The translations under genes and the position numbers were made by a program. A DNA stretch of 64,000 nt from Micrasema longulum (lineage: Eukaryota; Arthropoda; Insecta; Trichoptera; Brachycentridae), in assembly GCA_022494885.1 (NCBI GenBank), contig JAGVSM010000517.1:124001-188000 (forward strand). Reading direction: 5' to 3'. Within the stretch, counting starts at the first letter, position 1. Each line of letters begins with the position of its first letter. Shown here piece by piece: positions 38,050 through 49,151 of the stretch. The notes beneath the pieces were generated by a model. It was not told the DNA's origin and did no database searches. It saw nothing but the letters and a program-made list of their open reading frames with translations.

Positions 38050-38330
38050 TGCAATCGCTACTCGATAAACATAAATCACTTCCGTTTCACATATCCTGCC
38101 TACAAATACAGCGCAAAGCCTCCCGTGGAGGTATGTAGGTGCGTAGACCGGAAGCGGCGTGAAAGCCCTCCTACCTAACCGGAAGTGCTTCATCCGTTGC
38201 ATTTGAAAGGGAAAATATGTTTTCCTTCTCCCGGAACAAGTATTTTTCTAGGCTTCTAAGGCAGCCAAAGTAACTGTGAAATTTCAAATCGAAGTCGTTT
38301 TGCAGTATAAAGTCGGATTTAGTTTGCCAA
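38050..38330. promoter_or_regulatory. GC-rich intronic island with three Ets-like sites
   Basis: Within AT-rich intron lies a block with CACTTCCG at 38077-38084, ACCGGAAG at 38147-38154 and ACCGGAAGTG at 38178-38187. These match the Ets core GGAA in its preferred CCGGAAGT context. A short inverted pair, CCTCCCGTGGAGG, is at 38119-38131. The block is not a repeat of anything else here and has no coding signature. An intronic enhancer is a reasonable guess; function is unproven. Confidence 0.3.
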
Positions 38331-38566
38331 TTCGATTTTATATGATTTCACTAAACAAATAGGAGCCTATCACCATCACCTATTTTTTAGCTTTTTTAAA
38401 GTTTTAATTTGATTGAAAACTATACATTAACAATTTTTCTTTATTTTGGTATAATTGATGTATCTGTGTCCAAACAGCTGAAGAATACAATTCTGTGTGT
38501 CAAATAAAACCAGAAGATTATATGAGTGTTTTCTATAACTACCTTCAAGTAAATAATAAAATTGGT

Positions 38567-39135
38567 TTAAACTGTGAAACATTTTAATGTCCCTGAACTG
38601 GCACCTAAAGCGTAAGATTAATCACCTTACCATCGTATAAAAGAATATGGAGATATGCTCTATTTGGTAAATCAATGCCCTGTTAAGTGTGGGCGGAGGG
38701 GGATACAATGATTAATTTATTATTATATATATTCTGTATATTTATTCATTTATATACAAGATAAACTTCACAGGAAGAAATATATTTTTTTATTATTTAT
38801 CTTCACTCCGAGGGCAATTGTTAACTTCTATTATATTTTTTACAGAGTAAAATATCATCAATATCTCCCTTTCCGCACACATTGGTGCATGAGGCACTGC
38901 ACAATTATTCAAAAAGTGTTTCTTAATCATCTGGTGAAGTTACATGGAGAAAAGGTAATCTGTCTTACGCTTCGGGTGCCAGAGTCCAGGAACAATAAAA
39001 AATATTTCTGTTTTAAAAACAATTAAAATCAAACAATGTTTCACGTCCGTTCCACCAGAAATCGAACCTAGAACTTCAAAAATTGTAGGCAAACGCATCT
39101 ACCACTATACAACGATACAATGAGGCGAAATAATC
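38567..39135. mobile_element. Two SINE family 1 copies in opposite orientation
   Basis: At 38567-38705 (+ strand) is a 3' part with CCCTGAACTGGCACCTAAAG and CGTAAGATTAATCACCTTAC. At 38868-39135 (- strand) is a fuller copy, with GTAATCTGTCTTACGCTTCG, GTGCCAGAGTCCAGGAACAA and, at its head, a B box read as AGGTTCGATTTCTGG on the minus strand. They form an inverted pair about 300 bp apart. Confidence 0.6.
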
Positions 39136-39391
39136 TCCACCTGATTTCCTCAATCAGGACTTTTACCTGAGAGCTGCTATTGAGTCGAAAGTACTCGTTT
39201 AGGGTTTGGGTTCTATTTTACACAGAGAACTGTACTATAAATAATAAAATTGCTTTGTTGTTATAAATAATAATATTTATTTATCTATTTTCTTAAACAT
39301 CCAACAGCCTACAAAATAATGTAAAACACAATATTTTACTGACGTAATAACTTGTATTTTCATATAAGTTATAAATTTTAAAAATACTTGG

Positions 39392-39904
39392 TACACTTCC
39401 ACCTATTTATTTTGACCAATTATTTAATTAATTAATTTAAATGAAATAAAATATACTTTTGACAAAGAAAAAAACATAAAAATTTTACACGTAGGACATA
39501 AAGGTCAAAAGTTAGACAGATTAGAAATTTTAAAAATAAATAGGATAAAAAATTATAGCGATAGAATTTTAATAAACCAGCAGATAGAATTTAAAAACTC
39601 ACCCTTATTAGCCCCCTTAGTTGAACCCTGTACATTGTAATAAAACAATAAATATTTTTCATATAATAGAATATTCTCTTAAAGTACACCGCCAACACAT
39701 GTTTCAATAATTTGTCTCACTCTGTTCCATTGAAATATTGCGCATTGTATCTTTGTCAATTTATTTTTAAATGTACCTACACTTAAGTATAATAATATGT
39801 TGTTTTATATAAATTATCCTTACACTGTAAAATATTCACCAGTCTGAAGATGCCCATTAGAGGGTGAAAGCGCTAATTGGTCAAAATAAATAAGTGGAAG
39901 TGTA
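39392..39904. mobile_element. Foldback element with 31-bp inverted ends and hairpin core
   Basis: The ends 39392-39422 and 39874-39904 are inverted repeats with a single mismatch over 31 bp (left end begins TACACTTCCACC, right end finishes AGTGGAAGTGTA). Just inside the right end, 39844-39869 reads CTGAAGAT, then a CCC/GGG stem with loop ATTAGA, then TGAAA. This resembles the core of the element at 56952-57084. No protein is encoded. Confidence 0.55.
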
Positions 39905-40399
39905 CATAGCATTTTTTTAAATTAATAACTTATGTGTAAATATAAGTTATTACATCATTACAATGGAATTCCATCAAGAATTGTCAATAAATAATTTAAA
40001 TGAAACAATATTTTACCATAAAAAACCTTCTTTCGCTGTTAAATGGGTTTGTTTTTAACATGCCCAGCGAATTAAGGTATATTTCACATTTAAAATTGTT
40101 TATTTTTAGTGATGATATAAACTGGTTACCTTTCCATCCCGTTTATACATGCAAAAAATGTTACTCGTATATTTATTTTCAAACATACGAGTACATTGCT
40201 TGCTGTTTCGAAGAAGAAAGTTTTCCGTAATGGATATTTTATTCCAATTCAAACACCTACATATTTTAAACACCTTATATCTTGCCTCTTTCACTACTAT
40301 GCCAATTACGTAAACTTTTCAAACAACAATAATATAGGAACGATATACGGCCCAACGGGAAAGTTTTCCTATTTATATAAAAAGTTGAGAAGTGTTCTC

Positions 40400-40640
40400 C
40401 ACTTTTGAGGAATCTATTATCGTATTCTTTCGGAAAATGTTTTTTGTTGGAAAGGAAAAGCTCCAACATCTGCCAAAAGTCACGCTTTTTCCGTTGGAAA
40501 ATTCCTTAAGTAAGGCAAAGGCATCGCGTCTAAGTATTTCTCAACGTGCGGTCTATAGTAAGTCACATACACTCGCCTATTTCGGGTCGGGTTTTCCCTT
40601 CATTTGAGGCTTTTTTACCGATTTCGGGTTCGGTTTTTAT
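40400..40640. other. GC-richer unique intronic block
   Basis: This stretch is unlike the surrounding AT-rich DNA and unmatched elsewhere in the window. It contains two near-identical phrases, ATTTCGGGTCGGGTTTT (40579) and GATTTCGGGTTCGGTTTTT (40620). Open frames cross it on both strands but show no domain. Its nature is unknown. Confidence 0.25.
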
Positions 40641-40804
40641 TTAACACTCTAACCCTTAAGCGCTTCCATAAAAAGCTTGATATTTTGATAAGTGCCAGTA
40701 TGAAAATGGACATTGGGATGATTTTGAAAATATTCAAATTAATTTCGAAATTCATGATATTTTAGCACAAATCCCGACCCGAAAATTTACTCTGCATTTT
40801 AGAC

Positions 40805-41260
40805 ATTTTTTTTTTTTTTTATAAAAATTTATTTATAAACCCTTGCGAATTATTACATTAATTTTGAAAAAAATAATGAAAACATTTTTTATTCATACTT
40901 GTTGCTCAAAATAATATTTTTTATATCTTTTGAAAAGTTTGTCCGAGTCTTTTGTTTAGTTTTGTCTGGTAGTTTATTGTATAATTTCAGTCCCCGGTTC
41001 ATTAGTCTTGATTGTCCTTGTCTTGTTTTAGAAAGTTGTGTATGGCATTTGTCTGATATTCTCGTATTATGTCCATGTTGACTACAATTTTTTACAAGTT
41101 TTAGTTCTTCGTCTACAATTACATTTGTGGCTAATTTATGGATAAATTTTAATGATTCTAGTTGAAAGAGTTCAGTTACATTTAATTGCTTAAATAAAAA
41201 GTCTTGATTGAATTCATCGATTGTTTTCACGGTACCTATTTAAAATTTTGTTTTATTATT
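40805..41260 (-). mobile_element. LINE C-terminal fragment, minus strand
   Basis: The frame 40889-41230 (113 codons, minus strand) has the signature of a LINE ORF2 end. HNTRISDKCHTQL (H-N-T-R box) is followed by RLMNRGLKLYNKLPD and a final F-S-K-D-I-K-N. G-x-K-x-Y-N-x-L-P and the closing F..-I/L-K..I match jockey/CR1-type LINEs. A T run at 40807-40822 marks the poly(A) tail on the minus strand. The 5' part is missing. Confidence 0.7.
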
Positions 41261-42179
41261 CAATAAAAAGCTTATTTATTTACTAATCTTGACTTTAAAT
41301 AATAAAATCATAATTTGTGCTTTCATCACCATGTTTTTTTTCGGAAAATACGTTTTTGGCTAATGTTCGCACAAGAATCAGTATTTCAGAATCCAAATCG
41401 ATTTTGTTCAATAATTAAAAAAACATATTTTTACGTAGGTTAAGGATAAATAAACAAAAAAAAAATGTACCGTCTTGATAATTAATACTGAAATTGCTTA
41501 GATTTCCAAAGCCATGTTTTAATGATTTTGTACGGATTAATTTGTTTTTCTGGCTTGTTCCATTATATTTTTAATTATAAAAAATATTATTAAGCAGTTT
41601 TAATTGTGTTTCCGTCGCGGAATACTTCCAACTCACCCCACTTGCATCTCTCCACTTAAACCCCCTAAGGAATATGGTCTCGTTAGGTTTAGGGTAGGCT
41701 TTCATAGTGTTTTACGGCCTAACAGTAAAAGGCACCGTAATTTGTCAGAGGTGAGGGGTGAGACTAAAATGGGAATGACAATGAGAACTTGCTATATATA
41801 TAATATAAATTCAATTGATATTATATCAATCGAGTTCTTATCTGCTTTGTTCCTGATAATTATAACTGACCAATTGATTTGATTGAAATTTCTCAAGGAA
41901 GAAATTTATATTTAATTAATTTATTTTTTTATTAATTAATTTATTTAATTTATTTTATATTTCAATATTTAACCCAATCCGACAGATACTTGTGGAATTC
42001 CCATCTTTAACCTTTATGTATTGTTGGAGCTCAATGTCTCTGGGTATGAACTGAACGTATATGTTGCGCCTTCCTTTCACATCAAAGGGAAGTAGTGTTG
42101 CTAAGCCTCGGTGTTGAAATCGTCCAACCTAGTACCTTACTACTGACAATTCTTTCCCTGTTACCCGAATTACTCTTCG

Positions 42180-42745
42180 TGCTTAATAATCCCTTTGCGC
42201 GCGGTGATGTAACATCGTGTTACCACAAGCAAAGACGGAATATTCTAAAGCTCAGAAAGTTGAAAAAAAAATATCATGTAGACATACAGTTGAATAATTC
42301 TTTTTCCATATTTTATTTTAAAAACATGTCATTAAGCACTGTTATAGCAAAACAAAATATCATAAATTCGCCGTTCATAATGAACGCGTACGTTTCCCAT
42401 CACTGTCACCAACCGACTAAATTTGTCTAACATTACACCGGCTACGGTGGCTAAAGAACAGCGTCTCTGTCTTCCTCGTTATGTTTGCTATCTTCGTGCT
42501 CTCTCTAATACAGATATATTGCTGTATTTGCGGACATCAAACTTTGGGTAGAAAGGTTACATATTTTTTGTATTAAAATCCAGTGTAGTTATGCAAATTT
42601 TACTTTCCAAATCCGGTGTGAAAATGTCAATTTGACGATTTTAAAAAACACGACTCATTTAAGAAAATAAGAGAAATATATCAAGTTTTGTATAGTATGT
42701 TGACCAGTTGACATCACAGCCACACAAGAGTTAAAATTAGTATTT
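42180..42745 (+). repeat. Interspersed repeat family C, long copy
   Basis: It shares the same ordered blocks as 34490-35110: CCCTTTGCGCGCGGTGATGT, GACGGAATATTCTAAAG, ACCAACCGACTAAATTTG, CAGCGTCTCTGTCTTCCTCG, TTCGTGCTCTCTCTAATAC and TTGACATCACAGCCACACAA. The intervening DNA has drifted by small indels. Confidence 0.65.
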
Positions 42746-43119
42746 TATGGACTTTATATAAGAGGTGATACATTTGTGATTACGGGATCTTTCGGTGATA
42801 TGAATTATTTATTTATCTTTTAGTGATATGAAGGGCGTCCAATTTGAAAAATGAATAAATAGTTATAATTATAATGAAAACTGATGTTATTCAATTTATA
42901 AAATAATTTTAATGAACACAGGCCATTGTGACATTAGTAAATATTGTTTTTTAGCAATATGGTCATGAGAGTGAATGACAATATTCGACAAAGGGCCTCC
43001 ATATGATTTGTTACACTCGAAGTGAATGCGGCAGAGTTAAATTCAATAAAAATCACGATACATAAAATTGAAAATTTTAAATGAGTAACTCTTTTATTGA
43101 TAAAAAATATTGCTTTTTT

Positions 43120-43880
43120 GTATAAGTGACAGCGATAGGAAGACCCGCGGTCTTTATAACGGTTTTCGGGTATGTGAAGGAAATATTTTCGCTGCAGTGT
43201 TTTATCGGCACCCGAAGCTTAAGACTGACACTATCAGATGATTGCAATACGTTTCAATTTTATTACGAATGCGTTGCCACTGAATGTATTTTTTCGCCTG
43301 AGCTTTTTACAGTTGAGAAGCGCTGGAAGTGCAAGGGAAGAAACGGCTATCATTCTATGTCAGATGGTCTTCTCTAGCGTTACTCAAAGTGTTTCTTGTC
43401 CACCACTCTCCTCAGGTGTTAGCTGTGGATCCGTTTCCACTTTTCATTTCCTTTTCCCCAAAAAGGGTGACCTTTGGGGCCTCTGCTTGTGTTTTATAGC
43501 GGACTTTATCGCCAGCCTAATACTTTAAACGCTCCCCGCGCACCGAGGCACAAATGTTTATTTTCCAGTCTTTTCTCCTCCTCTTTTTATATTTACGGTT
43601 ACTGCCTTCCGCTTTTTACTGCCTTCCATTCCGATGATCTTGCTCGTTTTTTAATGTCCATCTTGCGTGTAGTTCTCACTTTTATATTCCTGAGTAGGCG
43701 CATCGCTGTGAGTGCTGTCTCTCCCCGAAGGGACGGTACCCATTCGTTTAATCGTAATCACGCCTCGCAGTCAACTTGTCATTTGTTTCATATCGACGGG
43801 GTTGTAAAATATACGGGATAACTGGACAGGCCATTACAATTTATCACTTCCATGGGCTAATTTGTACGCATTGGTATCAA
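43120..43880. promoter_or_regulatory. GC-richer intronic island, candidate regulatory element
   Basis: About 750 bp of non-repetitive, relatively GC-rich DNA sits in the middle of the 10.9 kb intron. It is crossed by several overlapping + strand open frames (43126-43377, 43238-43528, 43474-43821), none with a domain I recognise, and no acceptor/donor pair keeps the transferase frame. It is more likely a conserved non-coding element than an exon. I cannot name a factor. Confidence 0.25.
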
Positions 43881-44384
43881 AAATGGAAAGTTAATTTGTT
43901 TACCCTAATCCGATTTTATTCACTTAAAGCAATCGTACGAAGAACGTTAACGGATTTATTATTACCAAGTAATTTCTTTTCAACGAATTATATTACGTGT
44001 TTTTTTAAACAAAATATTAGTCTGTAGTCATTTAAATTTATATTTTATAATCTTATGCCGCAATTGTAATACATTAATCATTGTTTAAAATCGATACTTT
44101 CTGGTTCAGTTTGCAGATTTATTGCAAGCCAAAATATGGGTCATACTAATATTTTTCCTGTAACCATAAAATTATTCCGTTTTCATAAACATGAACGCAT
44201 TCAATAATTGATTGAATTAGTATTATTTAAAGTTGGGTTTTAACATCTTATACAAATTACATTACTTTTTGCGCCACAACAAGCCATAAGCCTATTTACG
44301 GCGCACAGCACCCAGGCTTGAGAATTTATTTTTCAAACCCAGAATCCTCCGTGCATAACGCAAATATCTTGACCATTCCACTAT

Positions 44385-44790
44385 TTTTATTTATTTAACT
44401 TTTTGTACATAATATTATTTGTACATTGGCGGGCTTATTGCCAAATGGCAATTTCTTTCAACCAACCAATAAAATAAAAGTTTTATTTTTATAATTCAAG
44501 TTACAGAACATATTCAATAGAAGAAAAAAAAAAGATTAAAAAGTTAAAATATATAAAAATAGAAATAAACGTATTTGTTTATAAATTACCTTAAATCAAA
44601 ACTATTACTCAATGGGAAAAGGAAAAAAGAGGAAAGAGGAAAAAGGAAAGGAGGAGAGATTAAGGAAGAGAAAGGAGATGTTTCTTCAGACGTGATTTAA
44701 ACAGAGATAATGTAGTAACATCTCCACTACGGGGGTCATCAGAAATATTTATTGATGAAAAAACTTAAATCAGTGAAATTCGTAAATAAG
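44385..44790 (-). mobile_element. LINE 3' end, minus strand, same family as 45735-46610
   Basis: The minus strand gives NISDDPRSGDVTT, then LSLFKSRLKKHLLSLP and a stop, the usual S-L-x-x-F-K-x-R-L-K-x-x-L end of a LINE ORF2. The 3' UTR ends with GCAATAAGCCCGCCAATGTA. That tail is shared with the + strand copy at 46540-46590 (GCAATAAGTCCGCCAAAGTA), showing one family in opposite orientations. Confidence 0.65.
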
Positions 44791-45589
44791 TGTTAATACT
44801 TAATACCTACTTTGTATTATTTAATATTGCGATAGAGAGAGCTTATTATTTGTTCACTAATCCCCATGTTACGATTTTTGTCCGTTGTATATAAAATAGG
44901 TAGAAATAATATTTTCTCGAATATTTCTATGTCATTTGTATCCTACCTCTTATTTTTTGCCATTTCGCCCTCGCGCTTAAAAAAATAATACAAACAATTT
45001 CTTTCTTCTGTATTGTTTCGAGAATGTCAAAATCTTATACGTAAGAATGGGATTTAACCGGGGCTTATTTCGGATTTGTCACCACCCGATGAGGGTAAGG
45101 CAATCTGTCAACACCAACCAACCTGTTGGAGTTATAAACGAACTTTGATCATTTTTATGACGATGAATGAAGTTATTCGGTATTATTGTGGATCAACCGA
45201 ATTCATTTAGTTGATTAATTTTTCTTCAGTGTTGGTATAATTTACGCCTTTATAAATATTAATTAATTTATTTATTTATAAATGAAATCATACAGTCTTT
45301 ATATAAAACAAGGTACAAAAGAACAATTAAAAAAATTAAGACCAATTACAGATTTCACACTAATGAATGCAGGAGGAGAGGGGAAAAATAATTTAATTCT
45401 AAAAAAGTAAAAATAAGAATATTACATAAAAAGTTCATAAAAAGGAGAAGACATTGTAAAGCTACTCTACTTTCCTCCCTCTCTCTCTGCTTCCATGAAC
45501 ATTTCAATTTAATTGTAACAAATCACAACCAACAATACATTATTCGATGCAGGTAGTAGATGTAGGTAAGTATAAATTAAGAGTTGAAA

Positions 45590-45735
45590 TCAAATGTTTA
45601 AAATTAAAAGTAAAGGTTAAAATTAAAATGAAAATTTTAATTTAAAATTAAGTTAAAAGTTTAAATTAAAAGTCAAAATTAAGAATTAAAATTAAAATTG
45701 AAATTAAAGTATTAAAATTAGAATTAAATATTCCA
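45590..45735. repeat. Low-complexity TTAAAA-type tract
   Basis: About 145 bp is built from imperfect repeats of AAAATTAA/AATTAAAAGT units. It directly abuts the 5' side of the truncated LINE at 45735, so it may have been the target tract or have expanded after insertion. Confidence 0.65.
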
Positions 45736-46610
45736 TTATCTTCTGTGTGCTATGCAAATATTTGCTATCTGGACGCCAATGCGGAACTCATTGGTCGTCT
45801 GGAGAGCTTCCAAAAACAATTCATCCGCTTTATTTTCAATCTCAAAAAATATGACCATGTACCACTCTTTCGCTCTAAACTCAAGTGGCTTCTTTTTTAT
45901 CAGCGCATAACCTTTCAATCTCTCTCACTTCTTTATAATATTCTTCGCAATCCTTGCGGTCCAAAATATCTTGCGGAGAATTTCATTTTTCTTTCTGATC
46001 ATGGTCTTTCATTTCGCTCTTCTCGGGAGAGAACACTTTCCATTCCTCGACATAGTACATCATTTTTCAGCTATTCCTTTTTCATCCAAGCTGCTAGACT
46101 TTGGAATGAGCTACCCTTTCATGTAAAAAATGTACCTTCTCTAGCCACTTTCAAGAAACGCCTGAAACATTATTATATATCCTAGAATCCTGAGCTCCCT
46201 GAGTTTTACTGCCTTTTTTTCTTCTTTTTCTTAAATATTTTTTTTTATCTCGTTTTTTCTTTTCTTGATTCTTCTTTCTCTCTCCTTCAAAACACACTTT
46301 CTGATTCCACATTCCTCATTATTTAACATGTATAACATAATGTACCTTTTTATTTGAGTTGATTTGCACAAGCCGTATGTTCCAATTAAAAAACAGCGGT
46401 TATTTGTAATTAATTAGGTTTTTTTTTAATGTTTTGTATGTACCTATATTTTAGTATACATTGATGTTATTTTTATTTACAAAATTTTGACCAATCTCTT
46501 CTTTTTGCCCAATCTGTGTTTTGGTTGGGTGGAAGATTTAGTTTTTAGCAATAAGTCCGCCAAAGTACTTATTCTTTGTACTTAAAGTTTTAAATTAATT
46601 TATGAATAAA
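45735..46610 (+). mobile_element. LINE ORF2 C-terminal region and 3' UTR
   Basis: The intact 146-codon frame 45745-46185 reads as the end of a CR1/jockey-like ORF2. LESFQKQFIRFIF is the usual ...Q+.f.RfI. element. Further on come HVPLFRSKLKWLLFYQRITF and FFIQAARLWNELPFHVKN, before SLATFKKRLKHYY. About 400 bp of 3' UTR follow, with GCAATAAGTCCGCCAAAGTA near the end. No catalytic domain is left, so it is a 5'-truncated insertion, but the open frame suggests it is fairly young. Confidence 0.75.
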
Positions 46611-46729
46611 CTTAACAACACAAAAAGTAAGTCAAGTTTTAATAAATAAATTAACACAAATAAAATAATATTGTCAGATCCATATACTGCTCTCTTTCAT
46701 GTATTCATTTAGTCCATAAAAAGTCTTTT

Positions 46730-46960
46730 TTAAAAGTACGCCTTTTATAAAAAAATTTATTTAATTATACGTCATCTTTAGGACATTATCAGGCATTCTA
46801 TTGTAGAAGCATACACAGTGCCCCACAAATGATTTGCTTACCTTACTTAGTTTTAATTTCAGGATTACTAATTTGTCTTTACTTCTAGTATTATAATTAT
46901 GTTTTAAAAAAATATAGCTGATTGCAAATTCTTCGTGGTTCATGATAAGGTTATCATCTG
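46730..46960 (-). mobile_element. LINE C-terminal fragment, second family, minus strand
   Basis: The minus-strand frame 46761-46943 contains HNYNTRSKDKLVILKLKLSK, then SFVGHCVCFYNRMP. The Y-N-T-R-x-K-D-K-L-V and S-F-x-G..C..F-Y-N-x-x-P blocks are typical of another non-LTR family. It is distinct from the neighbouring copy at 45735-46610. Confidence 0.65.
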
Positions 46961-47480
46961 AACCATTGCAACGATGAATAATTTGGGTTATATTACAAAT
47001 TAATTTATTTTTATTAAGAATAATTGTGAGCTTTTTCTATGTGTACCTACTGTTTTCATTTTTGGGTTTGTTTAAACTCTTTATAAATAAATATGATAGA
47101 AAATGTAAGCAATGCTGTTATAGAGATAAATCGAACTTCTTACTTCTGAGTTTGTATTTTATTCAAATGGTTCCATGCGCGTATTTTTTTGCTTGGTTAC
47201 TTACATTATTAACACATGTGAGTTAATCGTAAGAATCAAATTATTTTAAAAAGGCGAAGAAAATAAATGGGCAACATTTAATTTATAAACGTTTTCCCTT
47301 GATTTCCGTTTTATTGGAGCACAACACATAAAAAACAGAAGAGAATAACAACTTAGAACCACTAAGATTAAAAATAATCTTATTTAAATATCGTGAATTC
47401 ACCAAGATTAAAACGCAGCCATTTCAGTAAGTATATTTCTCTTTAAAGCCTTTTTGTATTTAATTGATGTTTGTTTTCAG

Positions 47481-47734
47481 GGTGGCTCGAACCATTGCTG
47501 GACCGCATAGCCCGCGACCCCACAACTGTCGTATGTCCCGTGATTGACGTCATAGATGACTCCACCCTCCAGTTCCACTACCGCAGCAGCGGAACGGTTA
47601 ATGTGGGAGGCTTCGACTGGAACCTGCAGTTCAACTGGCACCCAGTCCCAGAGAGGGAGAAGAAGAGGCACAAGCATAGTGCTGAGCCCGTCTGGAGTCC
47701 GACGATGGCTGGCGGGTTGTTCTCAATCGACAAG
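47481..47734 (+). CDS. Pgant9: Polypeptide GalNAc-transferase, catalytic exon 3
   Basis: The 254-bp exon continues the catalytic domain. [20 protein letters not shown] is followed by [14 protein letters not shown], then [20 protein letters not shown] and finally [16 protein letters not shown]. The F-D-W and S-P-x-M-A-G-G-L-F-x-I/V-D blocks open the Gal/GalNAc-T motif that shapes the acceptor and UDP-sugar site. The insert between FNWHP and EPVWSP is Lys/Arg-rich, as I recall for the Pgant9 group. The acceptor is TTGTTTTCAG and the donor GTTCGT. It enters with a split Gly codon and leaves in phase 0. Confidence 0.95.
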
Positions 47735-47819
47735 GTTCGTATGAAACCATTTTCCATCTCTGAATCGAATAGATAATATAGTTTCATCACTCAAATCCTT
47801 CATTCATTCCTAAGACGAG

Positions 47820-48060
47820 TTGTGGACCCGCAGTAATCTCGTTGACTCCGTATCAGGAGCTCAGAGGTTCGAACCCTGCTTTATCATAACTTATTTCCCA
47901 TTTCAAATACTTTTTTTTTAAAACACGTTTATTTTTATATGAAAAAAATACACGCGTTCTCGTATTTACCCAAAATTTCAATTTTGTGGTTCTAAATAAC
48001 TCACTATTAAAAAATGGGAATTATGTTGTGGTAGAGCGGGGTACGAATCTCAAACCTATG
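47820..48060. mobile_element. Two SINE family 3-like heads facing each other
   Basis: At 47820-47890 (+ strand) is a tRNA-like head with a good B box (AGGTTCGAACCCTGC) after GTTGACTCCGTATCAGGAGC. At 47940-48060 (- strand) the sequence reads, on its own strand, AGATTCGTACCCCGCTCTAC, then ATTCCCATTTTTTAATAGTG, the SINE family 3 body. They insert into the intron between exons 3 and 4. Confidence 0.55.
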
Positions 48061-48119
48061 ATCCATGTATAAACCAAAAATCTCAGGTTTCTACAGAGCT
48101 CAACAACACATGAAAAATA

Positions 48120-48265
48120 TAATAAATATTTTTTTTTTTTTTATCAATATTCCTACAGAGATGAGGTAGAATTTTTTCAAATTCAGGATTATCGATATTC
48201 GAGCGTTTACAGGGCTTATGACCTGTCATTGGCTGGGTTGAGTGGCTGAGTGGGTTGAGTGGCAG
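48120..48265 (-). repeat. Inverted partial copy of the tandem unit
   Basis: The sequence TCCTACAGAGATGAGGTAGA, running on through TTCAGGATTATCGATATTCG to GGGCTTATGACCTGTCATTG, is the near-perfect reverse complement of 48496-48605 in the unit that follows. It creates an inverted repeat with about a 250-bp loop. Confidence 0.75.
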
Positions 48266-49151
48266 AATCATCTGCAGGCGATTACTAGTACTTAATTTAA
48301 CTCGGAAGAGTCTTAAATACATAAAAATAAAGTAATATGCTAATTAAAAATACTTAACTTCAATATCAATACATAGATGGTGCTCCAACACGCTAGTGAA
48401 TGCTTTCTCATTTAATAGGATATATACAGGAATCAAAATGATACCAATGTCGATATTCGCTAATAAGCGGAATGGGGAATGTTGTTAAAACGTAAAGTGG
48501 CCACTCAACCCAGCCAATGACAGGTCATAAGCCCTGTAAACGCTCGAATATCGATAATCCTGAATTTGAAAAAATTCTACCTCATCTCTGTAGGAATATT
48601 GATAAAAAAAATATATACCTACTCCCCCTCGGGAGAAATCCAGATTTGTGTATGTAAAAAAAATACACATACCAAAAAATAATGTTGTGTAATAAGATCT
48701 GGTCAAAATATAAGTATAAATAAATTGCAAAATCATCTGCAGGCGATTACTAGTACTTCATTTAACTCGGAAGAGTCTTAAATGCATAAAATAAAGTAAT
48801 ATGCTAATTAAAAATACTTAACTTCAATATCAATACATAGATGGTGCTCCAACACGCTAGTGAATGCTTTCTCATTTTAATAGGATATATACAGGAATCA
48901 AAATGATGCCAATGTCGATATTCGCTAATAAGCGGAATGGGGAATGTTGTTAAAACGTAAAGTGGCCACTCAACCCAGCCAATGACAGGTCATAAGCCCT
49001 GTAAACGCTCGAATATCGATAATCCTGAATTTGAAAAAATTCTACCTCATCTCTGTAGGAATATTGATAAAAAAAAAATATATATACCTACTCCCCCTCG
49101 GGAGAAATCCAGATTTGTGTATGTACAAAAAATACACACACCAAAAAATAT
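48266..49151. repeat. Tandem duplication, about 465-bp period, two copies
   Basis: Copy 1 (48266-48682) and copy 2 (48731-49151) begin AATCATCTGCAGGCGATTAC and run through GGTGCTCCAACACGCTAGTG, CGCTAATAAGCGGAATGGGG and CCAATGACAGGTCATAAGCC to GGGAGAAATCCAGATTTGTG. They differ at only a handful of positions by eye, so the duplication is recent. The unit contains a family A-like core (ACAGGTCATAAGCCCTGTA). Together with the inverted copy and SINE heads it makes up most of the 1.6-kb intron between exons 3 and 4. Confidence 0.85.

Noticed and set aside
44600..44700. Purine-rich GGAAAGGAGG tract as a possible array or CRISPR-like repeat
   Set aside because: It is simple-sequence drift inside a LINE 3' region; there is no regular repeat-spacer pattern anywhere in the window.
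47477..47790. Open frames on the other strand and in other frames of exon 3
   Set aside because: They are shadows of the GC-rich coding exon; only the frame with the GT27 motifs joins its neighbours in phase.
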